Under the pieces are notes generated by a model that saw only the letters and a list, made by a program, of their open reading frames with translations, did no database searches and had not been told where the DNA came from. The position numbers and the translations under genes are program-made. Shown here piece after piece: positions 26,030-33,411 of a stretch of 64,000 bases of DNA. The DNA comes from Roseomonas sp. CECT 9278. GTDB lineage: Bacteria; Pseudomonadota; Alphaproteobacteria; Acetobacterales; Acetobacteraceae. Position 1 is the first letter of the stretch. Each line of letters starts with the position of its first letter. The DNA lies in NCBI RefSeq assembly GCF_918698155.1, contig NZ_CAKKLX010000001.1, positions 124,001-188,000 of the forward strand, read 5' to 3'.

Positions 26030-26241
26030 GCGAGTCCCTTCCTGTTGGGGTTCGCATGCAGGCGCTGCCTGCCAGTGGAGTGAAGGCGAACGTCTCCCGC
26101 CCCCCGAGCTATCTCCTCATCCCGCGCATCATCCTCGGCAGCGCGGCTGCGCAGCCGCACCAGGCCCCTGGCCAGGATGCCGCAGACCTCGCGGAGGTGC
26201 GGCGGAAGGTGAGCGTTCAGTCCCACGGGCGATGGCTTCAT
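26026..26241 (-). CDS. Small protein of the recombinase/DUF2924 cassette
   Basis: This 71-aa frame starts at ATG 26241 and overlaps the DUF2924 start (ATGA). It contains LPPHLREVCGILARGLVRLRSR, a motif I recall in short proteins preceding DUF2924 in alphaproteobacteria, followed by an acidic then basic tail. It is the first gene of the integration operon and begins exactly at the repeated 33-nt start-site element. Function is unknown. Confidence 0.7.
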   Translation of the reverse strand: MKPSPVGLNAHLPPHLREVCGILARGLVRLRSRAAEDDARDEEIARGAGDVRLHSTGRQRLHANPNRKGLA

Positions 26242-26271
26242 ACTTAGCCCTACCCGCCTCGGCGGCGATCC
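26239..26271 (-). promoter_or_regulatory. Start-site element of integration operon (copy 1)
   Basis: Read on the minus strand, this 33-nt block matches 28 of 33 positions of the plus-strand block at 28854-28886. The 3' 17 nt, GGGTAGGGCTAAGTATG, are identical and include the start codon at 26241. AGGG can serve as the ribosome binding site. The similarity continues upstream of it (GGATCG at the 5' end), which suggests a shared promoter or operator as well. Confidence 0.6.
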
Positions 26272-26278
26272 GTCCCAA

Positions 26279-26968
26279 TCAGGCGGGCATGCGCGCCAAA
26301 GCCTCGTGATAACGCCGCCAGAGCAAAGCGACTTTCTTCTTGATGGTGCTCTGGTCTGGGTACTGATTACGGGCTGCGAACCACTCCACCATGCGCCGGA
26401 CGATGGCTGCTTGGCTTTCTGGGAAGCCGTCAATCTGCATCGATACCGCCAGCTCGCAGTAGAACTCGTCCCAGTCATATTTCGGCGGCGCCCCGCGCTG
26501 GCCATTTCGGGCGACGACAGGCACGGTTGCCGTCGAGACTATCGCCGCTGCTTGCTCTGCCTCGAAGCGCTCGCGCTCAGCATGCCGAACAACCAGCCGC
26601 TCGCGAGGCACAAGGAACTGCTCCTCCCCATCCGATGGCACCCAGAGGCTGCGGTACATGCCCGGTTCCGCGCGAAATGCGCTCACCCCGTGCGTCCCCG
26701 TCATCATCACGTGCCAGGCGTCGTGCGCCCACAGATCCAGCGTGCCGGTGAACCGGAAGCGGCGCTCCGGCATGTCGACGAAATGTCCATCATCCACTTC
26801 CTCGACGCTGCCATCTTCAAGCGGCAGCTGCGCCACCACGATCGATAGCGTCAGTTCGCCAGCGATGGCGAAGTTGGCGATGTCGAGTTCACTTACGCCC
26901 CAACGTTCACAGACCTCGGCCAGCCCGTAGCAGGGCTTCCTCACAATTCGGCCGCCCACGACATTCAT
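26279..26968 (-). CDS. Uncharacterised prophage protein next to the repressor
   Basis: The 229-aa product begins VRKPCYGLAEVCERWGVSELDI, an N-terminal segment shaped like an excisionase/MerR-type helix-turn-helix. The C-terminal 70 residues are basic and helical (PPKYDWDEFYCELAV, STIKKKVALLWRRYHEAL). This resembles DNA-binding regulatory proteins of prophages, but I cannot name a family. ATG 26968 overlaps the XRE gene stop. It is the third gene of the ImmA-XRE operon, and the next operon begins 37 nt after it ends. Confidence 0.75.
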   Translation of the reverse strand: MNVVGGRIVRKPCYGLAEVCERWGVSELDIANFAIAGELTLSIVVAQLPLEDGSVEEVDDGHFVDMPERRFRFTGTLDLWAHDAWHVMMTGTHGVSAFRAEPGMYRSLWVPSDGEEQFLVPRERLVVRHAERERFEAEQAAAIVSTATVPVVARNGQRGAPPKYDWDEFYCELAVSMQIDGFPESQAAIVRRMVEWFAARNQYPDQSTIKKKVALLWRRYHEALARMPA

Positions 26969-27246
26969 CCCTTCCCGACAAAGCGCAACCGCCGATACGC
27001 TTGCACAACCTTGGCCATATCCTTCCGCATGTCGGGCGGCAGTCGCTGCGCCTCGACGAACAGATCATCCATCCGCACGCCGAGAATGGCGGCGGCGCGC
27101 TCTATCAGCTCGTCGCGGGGCGGATTCTCCTGGTCGCGCTCGATGCGCGACCAATAGGCCGCCGAGATTTCCAATCGCTCCGCGAAATCGTTCAACCCGA
27201 TGCCGAGCGCAGTCCGTCGCTCGCGGATGACCGATCCAAAGCTCAC
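26965..27246 (-). CDS. XRE-family transcriptional regulator (prophage repressor candidate)
   Basis: I choose GTG 27246, preceded by AAGGAG at 7 nt and overlapping the ImmA stop (GTGA), giving 93 aa. Residues 4-60 are a classic Cro/CI helix-turn-helix: RERRTALGIGLNDFAERLEI, then AAYWSRIERDQENPP, then AAILGVRMDDLF. There is no C-terminal dimerisation/cleavage domain. With the adjacent ImmA/IrrE peptidase it forms the usual repressor-antirepressor pair controlling lysogeny or element transfer. Confidence 0.92.
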   Translation of the reverse strand: MSFGSVIRERRTALGIGLNDFAERLEISAAYWSRIERDQENPPRDELIERAAAILGVRMDDLFVEAQRLPPDMRKDMAKVVQAYRRLRFVGKG

Positions 27247-27977
27247 CGTTGCTCTCCTTGAACCAGGCCGTAGCGGCTCAGCCGTACGGCGATAAAGCGC
27301 TCCGATACGCCGAAGTCGCCCGCCAGAGCGGCGACCACGCCCTCGATCACCTCGGGCGGGTTGTCGGCCGCCAGGACGCGACAACCCTGCCGTCCCCGAT
27401 GCGGCGCGTGCACCGTGCGCAGCCGCTCCGACCGCGCGTGCGCCAGCATGCGCAGATGGAGTTGCACCGGCGGTGCCAGCAGCGCCCCCATGAACTCATT
27501 CGCCCTGCGCTCGGAGGCCGCGGTGGTCCGATCGAGCAGCGCGCTCGGGCCGGCCGTCACCGCGCGGTAGCGTCGTGCCGGTTCGCCGAGCGCCACTGGC
27601 ACGTCGAACACGACGTGGCCCAGCTCATGCGCCGCGGTGCTGATCGCGAGGTCCGGCCGGCCGGCCACCATGCGCGCATTCACCGAGACCAGCGCCGTGC
27701 CTGGCATGTCGGGATCCGTCTCGCAGACGCCGAGCACGGCCTCCCCGGAGCCATCATGCACAGGATGGTCCAGCTCCCAGGCGACCACGATGGCCCGACC
27801 GTTCGCCGACACTGTCCGCGTGGCGGCGACCAGAGCGGCGAGCGGGAGCGCGAATGCACCATGCTCCGTCATGGCCTGGCGGCGCACCTGCGCGGCGACG
27901 GCCCAGAGGGTCTGGGCCGACAACGGCCGAGGCGCGCCCGAGGCGGCGTGATGCGGGTACTCAACGGTGATGGACAT
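27243..27977 (-). CDS. ImmA/IrrE family zinc metallopeptidase
   Basis: From ATG 27977 the protein is 244 aa. The zinc site HELGH is at 117-121, and the third ligand is probably Glu156 in ERRANEFMGALLAPP, as in ImmA. These enzymes cleave their cognate XRE repressor after DNA damage or other signals. In-frame Met codons at 28019 and 28031 would extend it by 14-18 residues; 28019 has AGAGGA close upstream. The 3' overlap with the repressor gene supports joint function in prophage induction. Confidence 0.92.
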   Translation of the reverse strand: MSITVEYPHHAASGAPRPLSAQTLWAVAAQVRRQAMTEHGAFALPLAALVAATRTVSANGRAIVVAWELDHPVHDGSGEAVLGVCETDPDMPGTALVSVNARMVAGRPDLAISTAAHELGHVVFDVPVALGEPARRYRAVTAGPSALLDRTTAASERRANEFMGALLAPPVQLHLRMLAHARSERLRTVHAPHRGRQGCRVLAADNPPEVIEGVVAALAGDFGVSERFIAVRLSRYGLVQGEQR

Positions 27978-28274
27978 GCCGGGATCATGACGAACTGCTG
28001 TGCGATTGGTCAACAGCATTGTTCCTCTCATGTTCGCCTATCCCCGATATCCACAGGCGATCAGCCGGGGCCGCGTTTCCCGCCTGGGTGGGGCGGAAAT
28101 CGCCGGGCTATCCATCTGAATTCCGACGAAATCGGCCATAAGTCGCTGATTTAGCAATGGGGAATAAATCCCAGGACACTTCAATTCCCCATTGCGCCCC
28201 ATTCCGCCTCTTCGCCCCGGCAGGTCGTGTGGTTGTTTCTGGACGTCATAGCCGTCCTCCAGGAGCCACGCCCG
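27978..28274. promoter_or_regulatory. Divergent control region between ImmA operon and sigma-like gene
   Basis: This roughly 300-nt gene-free region separates the minus-strand ImmA-XRE operon from the plus-strand sigma-like gene. On the minus strand TTGACC and, 18 nt on, CATGAT at about 28010-27985 could be a -35/-10 pair for the ImmA operon. A perfect 11-bp inverted repeat lies at 28155-28194. AGGAG at 28261-28265 serves the sigma-like gene. This is where a prophage switch would be expected. Confidence 0.6.
28155..28194. repeat. Perfect inverted repeat, operator candidate
   Basis: CAATGGGGAAT at 28155-28165 is mirrored by ATTCCCCATTG at 28184-28194 with an 18-nt spacer; a related CCCCATTCC follows at about 28197. 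Such a dyad upstream of a divergent regulator fits a repressor operator (XRE) or a transcription-control hairpin. Spacing is about 2.7 helical turns centre to centre, compatible with a dimer or pair of dimers. Confidence 0.6.
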
Positions 28275-28850
28275 ATGCCCACCGAGCTTTCCCTCGCCGA
28301 TCTCGACGTCGTTCACCCCCTTGCTGAGCGCTACGCGCGTCGCCTCTGCCGGACCCTGGGGCGGCCCGGCCATGAGCAGGAGGACATGGAGCAGGACATG
28401 CTGCTCGACCTCCTGGCGCGGCTGCGCGGCTTCGATCCGGCGCGCAGGACGTTGGCGGCCTTCGCCACGGTCTGCTTCCGGCACCGCGCGTCCCGTCTCG
28501 CGACCCGCCTGCGCCGCGAGAAGCGCGAACGGCACGAGGCGTCGCTGGATGACGCAGTGCCGGGCCAGGAGGAGGAGCTGACGCTCGCCGACATCATCCC
28601 CGAATCGGAGGGGTATGCGGCGTGGTGCGGGCAGCAGACCGACGCGGTGTCCGCACTGGAGCGCCGCCTCGACCTGGATCGCGCTGGCGCCATCCTCGAC
28701 CAGCGCGACCACAGCATCTGCGCAGCCCTGACGCACAGCACACCGCACGAGCTCGGCCAGCAGGGGCCCCTGCCGCGGTCGGTCCTCTACCGCCGCATCC
28801 GCGAACTGCGCCTGCGGCTCCTCGCCGGCGGCATCGCCGCTGCGGCCTGA
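28275..28850 (+). CDS. Sigma-70-like factor of the prophage
   Basis: From ATG 28275 (AGGAG 9 nt upstream) the product is 191 aa. It has a region 2-like segment with EDMEQDMLLDLLARLRGFDP and FATVCFRHRASRLATRLRRE. A C-terminal helix-turn-helix like region 4 follows, ending PRSVLYRRIRELRLRLLAGG. The two are separated by an acidic linker. Length and layout fit a small ECF-like sigma factor. Sited between the lysogeny region and the replication genes, it may drive phage promoters (inference); a plain DNA-binding role is the alternative. Confidence 0.7.
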   Translation: MPTELSLADLDVVHPLAERYARRLCRTLGRPGHEQEDMEQDMLLDLLARLRGFDPARRTLAAFATVCFRHRASRLATRLRREKRERHEASLDDAVPGQEEELTLADIIPESEGYAAWCGQQTDAVSALERRLDLDRAGAILDQRDHSICAALTHSTPHELGQQGPLPRSVLYRRIRELRLRLLAGGIAAAA

Positions 28851-28853
28851 GAC

Positions 28854-28886
28854 GGATCGGCGACGGGCTGGGTAGGGCTAAGTATG
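28854..28886 (+). promoter_or_regulatory. Start-site element of replication operon (copy 2)
   Basis: This is the plus-strand partner of the block at 26239-26271: 28 of 33 positions match, including the whole GGGTAGGGCTAAGTATG that ends in the start codon at 28884. It lies immediately after the sigma-like gene. The two copies face outward from the regulator block and precede the integration and the replication genes respectively. Confidence 0.6.
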
Positions 28887-29225
28887 GACACCTTCATCAC
28901 CGACATCCGCGCAGTGTCGAAGCCTCTCACCGAGGCGTCGCTCTGCACCTGGCTGGGCGCCGCGGCTCCCGGCGACAGCATCACCTACCACCGCGGCGCG
29001 CTCGCCCGGCAGGTCTGCCCGCAGTTGCAGTGCCTGCCCGAGCCGGAGCGCACCGCGCTGCAGCGCCTGGCGGCACGCGCCTGGAAGCTGGCCGAGCTCG
29101 GCCTGGCCGACATCGTGCAGCGCCGCCACGGCTACGAGGACTACGCCTACATCCTCGTCGCCCGCCGCCGCCCGCGCCGATATGCGTCGTCCATCCTGCC
29201 GCTGCTGCTCACGGAGGCCGCGTGA
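28884..29225 (+). CDS. Uncharacterised 113-aa phage protein
   Basis: The protein has LCTWLGAAAPGDSITYHRGAL and ARAWKLAELGLADIVQRRHG, a helical, probably winged-helix arrangement, ending in a basic AYILVARRRPRR. I recall similar small proteins at the head of replication operons in alphaproteobacterial prophages, without known function. Translation starts at the repeated element. The stop overlaps the next ATG (TGATG), and all genes to 34 kb follow with small gaps or overlaps. Confidence 0.8.
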   Translation: MDTFITDIRAVSKPLTEASLCTWLGAAAPGDSITYHRGALARQVCPQLQCLPEPERTALQRLAARAWKLAELGLADIVQRRHGYEDYAYILVARRRPRRYASSILPLLLTEAA

Positions 29226-29767
29226 TGGACGCGCTCCGCACCAATCGCCCCACCCTCGACGCGCTGCGCCACATGCCGGTGAACGACGTCATCGCGCTCC
29301 CTGCCGAGCATCTGGCGCTGCTGCAGACCGATGCGCGCGAGGCGCTGGATGCCGCCAAGCGCATGCAGGACTGGATCGAGGCCGCGATCGCGCTCCGCTA
29401 CGAGCAGCGCGCCGTCGGCGCCCGTGCCGCTGCGGGCAAGGACACCGGCACCGTTCGCTTCCAGGACGGCGCCGTGGAGATCGCGGTCGATCTGCCGAAG
29501 AAGGTGGAATGGGATCAGGCGCGGCTCGCTGCCCTGTCGGAGCAGATCCGCGCTGGCGGCGAGGATCCGGGCCAATACGTCGAGGTCAGCTTCAAGGTCT
29601 CCGAGCGGGCCTACACCGCCTGGCCGGACCGCATTCGCACAGCCTTCGAGCCGGCCCGCACGGTCCGCACCGGCCGCGCCACGTATCGCCTCGCCATCAT
29701 GTCCGAGACGGCGCTGCGCGACAGCCCGCATGGCGCGGGCGTCATCCCGCTGCAGGGAGGCCGCTGA
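29225..29767 (+). CDS. Uncharacterised 180-aa phage replication-region protein
   Basis: The N-terminal third is helical (TDAREALDAAKRMQDWIEAA); the rest has VRFQDGAVEIAVDLPKKVEWD and a C-terminal YVEVSFKVSERAYTAWP. It may be a nuclease-inhibitor or recombination accessory factor like Gp157, but I see no diagnostic motif. It is directly coupled to the upstream gene (TGATG) and to the ATPase downstream (TGATG), so it probably works with the ATPase and SSB-like proteins. Confidence 0.8.
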   Translation: MDALRTNRPTLDALRHMPVNDVIALPAEHLALLQTDAREALDAAKRMQDWIEAAIALRYEQRAVGARAAAGKDTGTVRFQDGAVEIAVDLPKKVEWDQARLAALSEQIRAGGEDPGQYVEVSFKVSERAYTAWPDRIRTAFEPARTVRTGRATYRLAIMSETALRDSPHGAGVIPLQGGR

Positions 29768-30633
29768 TGGCGCTGCGCATCATCACCGCCGACGAGCGGC
29801 AGGCCGAGGAGCGCGGCGTCAAGGCCGCCATCCTCGGCAAGCCCGGCATGGGCAAGACCTGGCTTCTGAACACCACCTGCGCCGTGACCACTCTCTTCAT
29901 GGATCTCGAGGCGGGTGATCTCGCCGTGCAGGGCTGGCGGGGCGCTTCGATCCGCCCGCGGACATGGGAGGAATGCCGCGACCTGGCGCTGTTCCTTGCC
30001 GGCCCGAACCCCGCGCTGCGCGACGACCAGCCCTATTCCGCAGCTCAGCATGCGCGGGTGGTTCGCGAGTACGGCGATCCGGCGCGCATGGACCACTACG
30101 TCACGCTGTTCATCGACAGCATCACCGTCGCCGGTCGTCTCTGCTTTCAGTGGTGCCGCGGCCAGCCCGAGGCCTTCGCGGAGCGCACCGGAAAGCCTGA
30201 CGTGCGCGGCGCCTACGGGCTGCATGGGCGCGAGATGATCGCCTGGCTCACGCATCTGCAGCACGCCCGCGGCCGCAACGTGATCTTCGTCGGGATCCTC
30301 GACGAGAAGCTCGACGACTTCAATCGCCGCGTCTTCAGCCTGCAGATCGAGGGCAGCAAAACCAGCCTCGAACTGCCCGGCATCGTCGATGAAGTGCTGA
30401 CGCTGGCAGAGATCAAGGACCAGGGCGGGCAGCCGTTCCGGGCGCTGGTCTGCCAGACGCTGAACCCCTGGGGCTATCCGGCGAAGGACCGCAGCGGCCG
30501 GCTCGACCTGCTGGAGCCGCCGGACCTCGGCCGCCTTTTCGCAAAGATCCGCGGCACCGCAGCACCTTCCGCGGCAGCACTCGCGCTGCCGCCGCCGCTC
30601 GTCACCGCCGCCACCGACACCCCCATCACCTGA
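29767..30633 (+). CDS. Phage nucleotide-binding ATPase (Sak4/RecA-like)
   Basis: The 288-aa protein has Walker A GKPGMGKT at about residues 24-31, a FMDLEAGDLAV strand, Walker B-like VTLFIDSITVAG, and VIFVGILDEK. This fits the P-loop Sak4 group of single-strand annealing or RecA-core recombinases found in siphophages. It should act in DNA recombination during replication together with the SSB-like product of the next gene. ATG 29767 overlaps the upstream stop (TGATG). The Ala/Pro-rich C-terminus is probably disordered. Confidence 0.8.
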   Translation: MALRIITADERQAEERGVKAAILGKPGMGKTWLLNTTCAVTTLFMDLEAGDLAVQGWRGASIRPRTWEECRDLALFLAGPNPALRDDQPYSAAQHARVVREYGDPARMDHYVTLFIDSITVAGRLCFQWCRGQPEAFAERTGKPDVRGAYGLHGREMIAWLTHLQHARGRNVIFVGILDEKLDDFNRRVFSLQIEGSKTSLELPGIVDEVLTLAEIKDQGGQPFRALVCQTLNPWGYPAKDRSGRLDLLEPPDLGRLFAKIRGTAAPSAAALALPPPLVTAATDTPIT

Positions 30634-30649
30634 CAGGAGGAGAAGCATC

Positions 30650-31318
30650 ATGGCTTCCTGGAATGACTACAACGACGCCCAGTCCAACCCGAACCTGATC
30701 CCCAAGGGGACGCTGGCGAAGGTCCGCCTCACCATCCGCCCCGGTGGCTTCGACGATCCGAGCCAGGGCTGGACGGGCGGCTACGCCACGCGCGGGAGCA
30801 CCGGCGCCGTCTATCTCAATGGCGAGTTCACCGTGCTGGAGGGGCCCTACGCCAAGCGGAAGATCTTCACGCTGATCGGGCTCTACAGCCCGAAGGGGCC
30901 GGAGTGGGCTGGGATGGGCCGCAGCTTCCTGCGCGGGATGCTGAACTCCGCGCGCGGCATTTCCGACAAGGATGTCTCGCCCCAGGCACAGGCGGCGCGC
31001 CGCATCGGCGGCTTCGCGGATCTGGACGGCCTCGAGTTCGTGGCGAAGATCGAGCACGGCACCGATGCGGGCGGCGAGACCAAGAACGAAATCCGCATGG
31101 CGGTGACGCCGGACCATCGCGATTACGCGCAGGCGATGGGACGCACCGCTGCGCCGGCCGGATACGCACCACCGGCCTATGCCCCGCCGGCACAGGGCTA
31201 CGCCCCGCCCGCGCACACGGTGCCGCCCGCCGCGCCGGCCATGCACCAGGGCGCCTTCCCGGCCTCGGCACAGCAGCCCGCTCCTGGCGCCGATCCGCGT
31301 CCCGCCTGGGCGCGCTGA
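30650..31318 (+). CDS. Phage single-strand DNA-binding-like protein
   Basis: The 222-aa protein has an N-terminal domain of about 150 residues with KVRLTIRPGGF, AVYLNGEFTVLEGPYAKRKI and LDGLEFVAKIEHGTD, consistent with an OB-fold-like phage SSB. A low-complexity tail of Pro, Ala, Tyr and Gln ends PAWAR. SSBs often have such tails. AGGAGG lies about 9 nt before the ATG. It follows the ATPase gene and precedes the helicase, fitting a replication/recombination module. The SSB call is inferred from features and context. Confidence 0.6.
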   Translation: MASWNDYNDAQSNPNLIPKGTLAKVRLTIRPGGFDDPSQGWTGGYATRGSTGAVYLNGEFTVLEGPYAKRKIFTLIGLYSPKGPEWAGMGRSFLRGMLNSARGISDKDVSPQAQAARRIGGFADLDGLEFVAKIEHGTDAGGETKNEIRMAVTPDHRDYAQAMGRTAAPAGYAPPAYAPPAQGYAPPAHTVPPAAPAMHQGAFPASAQQPAPGADPRPAWAR

Positions 31319-31335
31319 GGGAGGGCCGCACCAGC

Positions 31336-33012
31336 ATGATGCTCCGCCCCCGCCAGAAGCTCTTCGTCGAGCGCAGCCTTCGTGCGCTCGACGAGCACGG
31401 CAACACCCTCGGCGTCGCCCCGACCGGCGCCGGCAAGACGATCATGCTGTCGGCGGCGGTGGGCGAGCATATCGGCGGCAGCGCCGCCAAGGCTGCCGTC
31501 CTCGCCCATCGGGATGAGCTCACGGCGCAGAACCTGGCGAAATTCCGCCGCGTGAACCCGGGCGTCTCCACTTCGGTGGTGGATGCCGGCCAGAAGTCCT
31601 GGGGCGGCCACGTCACCTTCGCCATGGTGCCGACCCTGACCCGCCAGGCGAACCTGGAGGCGATGCCGGCGCTGGACCTGCTGGTGATCGACGAGGCGCA
31701 TCACGCCGTCGCGGACAGCTATCGCCGCATCATTGATCGGGCGCGGCAGCGCAATCCCGATTGCCGCATCTACGGCGTCACCGCCACGCCGAACCGCGGC
31801 GACAAGGTCGGGCTGCGGCAGGTCTTCTCCAACGTCGGCGACCAGATCCGGCTTGGCGAATTGATCGCCTCCGGCAACCTGGTGCCGCCGCGCACCTTCA
31901 TCATCGATGTCGGCGTGCAGGACGAGCTCCGCGCCGTGCGGCGCAGCGGCGATGACTTCGACATGGGCGAGATCGCCCGCGTGATGGACACGGTGCCGGT
32001 CACCGACGCGGTGGTGAAGCACTGGCAGGAGAAGGCCGGCAACCGCCAGACCGTGGCCTTCTGCTCGACGGTCGCACACGCCGAGCACGTCGCCACAGCC
32101 TTCAATGCGGCCGGCGTCCCCACCGTCGTGGTCACCGGCGAGATGCCGAACGGGGAGCGACGCTCCGTCCTGGAGGCCTATGCCAGGGGCGAGGCGCGCA
32201 TCGTCGTGAATGTCGCGGTGCTGACCGAGGGATGGGACCACCCGCCAACCTCCTGCGTCGTGCTGCTGCGGCCCAGCTCCTTCAAATGCACCATGATCCA
32301 GATGGTCGGCCGCGGGCTGCGCACCGTGGATCCCATGGAGCATCCCGGCATCGTCAAGCGCGACTGCATCGTGCTCGACTTCGGCACATCCTCGCAGATC
32401 CACGGCTGCCTGGAACAGGACGTCGACCTCGACAGCCAGCCTGGCGAGGGCGAGCCGCCCACCAAGACCTGCCCCTCCTGCGAGGCCGAGGTGCCAATCG
32501 CGGTGATGGAGTGCCCGATCTGCGGGCACGCCTTCGAACCCCGCGGGCGCGATGCCGCGCCGTTGGCCGACTTCATCATGACGGAGATCGATCTCCTCCG
32601 GCGCTCCGCCTTCCAGTGGTGCGACCTGTTCGGCGACGACGCCGCCCTGTTGGCCAATGGGTTCAACGGCTGGGCGGGCATCTTCTTCCTAAACGGGGCC
32701 TGGCACGCGGTCGGCGGTGCGAAGGAGGAGCGGCCGCGCCTGCTCTCCATCGGGGAGCGGCTGGTGGCGCTGGCCGCAGCGGACGACTGGCTGAACGCCT
32801 ACGAGACCGACGAGAGCGCCCACAAGAGCCGCCGCTGGCTGCGCGAGCCGCCGACGGAGCGCCAGCTGATTCACCTGCCGCCCGAGGCCAGGGCTGATCT
32901 CGGCATGACGCGCTACCAGGCATCTGCGCTGTTGACCTTCAAATTTAACCGCCAGGCCATCCGCAGCCTGGTGCGCAACGCCCAGCCCGCGACGCTGGGC
33001 CAGGCTGCATGA
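31336..33012 (+). CDS. SF2 DEAD/DEAH helicase with zinc-binding motif
   Basis: This 558-aa helicase has Walker A APTGAGKT (about 28-35), IDEAHHAV (about 117), YGVTATPNRGD, VVNVAVLTEGWDHP and the arginine-finger motif QMVGRGLR. A later CPSC/CPIC double-cysteine pair resembles a zinc ribbon. It probably unwinds DNA or remodels forks during phage replication. ATG 31336 is chosen (a second ATG follows directly). No nuclease domain is seen, in contrast to the Res subunit at 20.7-23.8 kb. Confidence 0.92.
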   Translation: MMLRPRQKLFVERSLRALDEHGNTLGVAPTGAGKTIMLSAAVGEHIGGSAAKAAVLAHRDELTAQNLAKFRRVNPGVSTSVVDAGQKSWGGHVTFAMVPTLTRQANLEAMPALDLLVIDEAHHAVADSYRRIIDRARQRNPDCRIYGVTATPNRGDKVGLRQVFSNVGDQIRLGELIASGNLVPPRTFIIDVGVQDELRAVRRSGDDFDMGEIARVMDTVPVTDAVVKHWQEKAGNRQTVAFCSTVAHAEHVATAFNAAGVPTVVVTGEMPNGERRSVLEAYARGEARIVVNVAVLTEGWDHPPTSCVVLLRPSSFKCTMIQMVGRGLRTVDPMEHPGIVKRDCIVLDFGTSSQIHGCLEQDVDLDSQPGEGEPPTKTCPSCEAEVPIAVMECPICGHAFEPRGRDAAPLADFIMTEIDLLRRSAFQWCDLFGDDAALLANGFNGWAGIFFLNGAWHAVGGAKEERPRLLSIGERLVALAAADDWLNAYETDESAHKSRRWLREPPTERQLIHLPPEARADLGMTRYQASALLTFKFNRQAIRSLVRNAQPATLGQAA

Positions 33013-33018
33013 CCAGCC

Positions 33019-33411
33019 ATGCGTAATCCCGTCCTGCCCTGCGCCATCTGCCGCCGCTCCACGCGCGGCTTTGGCTGGTTCGATCCGACGCGGCGGCGGC
33101 CGCCACGCCCCACCGCTTCTTTCTGCGGCATCGCCTGCCAGGCGCTTTGGACCACCCTTGCTGCGAGGAGCGCACCGTCCGTGGTTGATCTCACTGAACA
33201 GGAACAGGCAGCCATCCGCGCAACCATGCGCCCGCTCGGCGAATGCCTGGGCGAGATTGGCTGGCAGACTCGGTTGATCGATCTGACCGAGCCGCAGGTG
33301 CTGACGCTGATCGAGGTTGCCGTCGGCGGCTTCCAGGATGCGATGCAGGCCACCGCCGCGCAGGCACAAGCTCCGCACCGCCCACTCACCGCTGCGGATG
33401 CGCCCTTCTGA
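33019..33411 (+). CDS. Small phage zinc-binding protein (DUF6511-like)
   Basis: The 130-aa protein begins with LPCAICRRSTRGFGWFDP and SFCGIACQALW, two Cys pairs suggesting a zinc site. A helical C-terminal half contains EQEQAAIRATMRPLGECLGE. I associate this arrangement with DUF6511 of alphaproteobacterial prophages. It lies 6 nt after the helicase gene, and its stop overlaps the nuclease ATG (TGATG). Function unknown. Confidence 0.75.
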   Translation: MRNPVLPCAICRRSTRGFGWFDPTRRRPPRPTASFCGIACQALWTTLAARSAPSVVDLTEQEQAAIRATMRPLGECLGEIGWQTRLIDLTEPQVLTLIEVAVGGFQDAMQATAAQAQAPHRPLTAADAPF

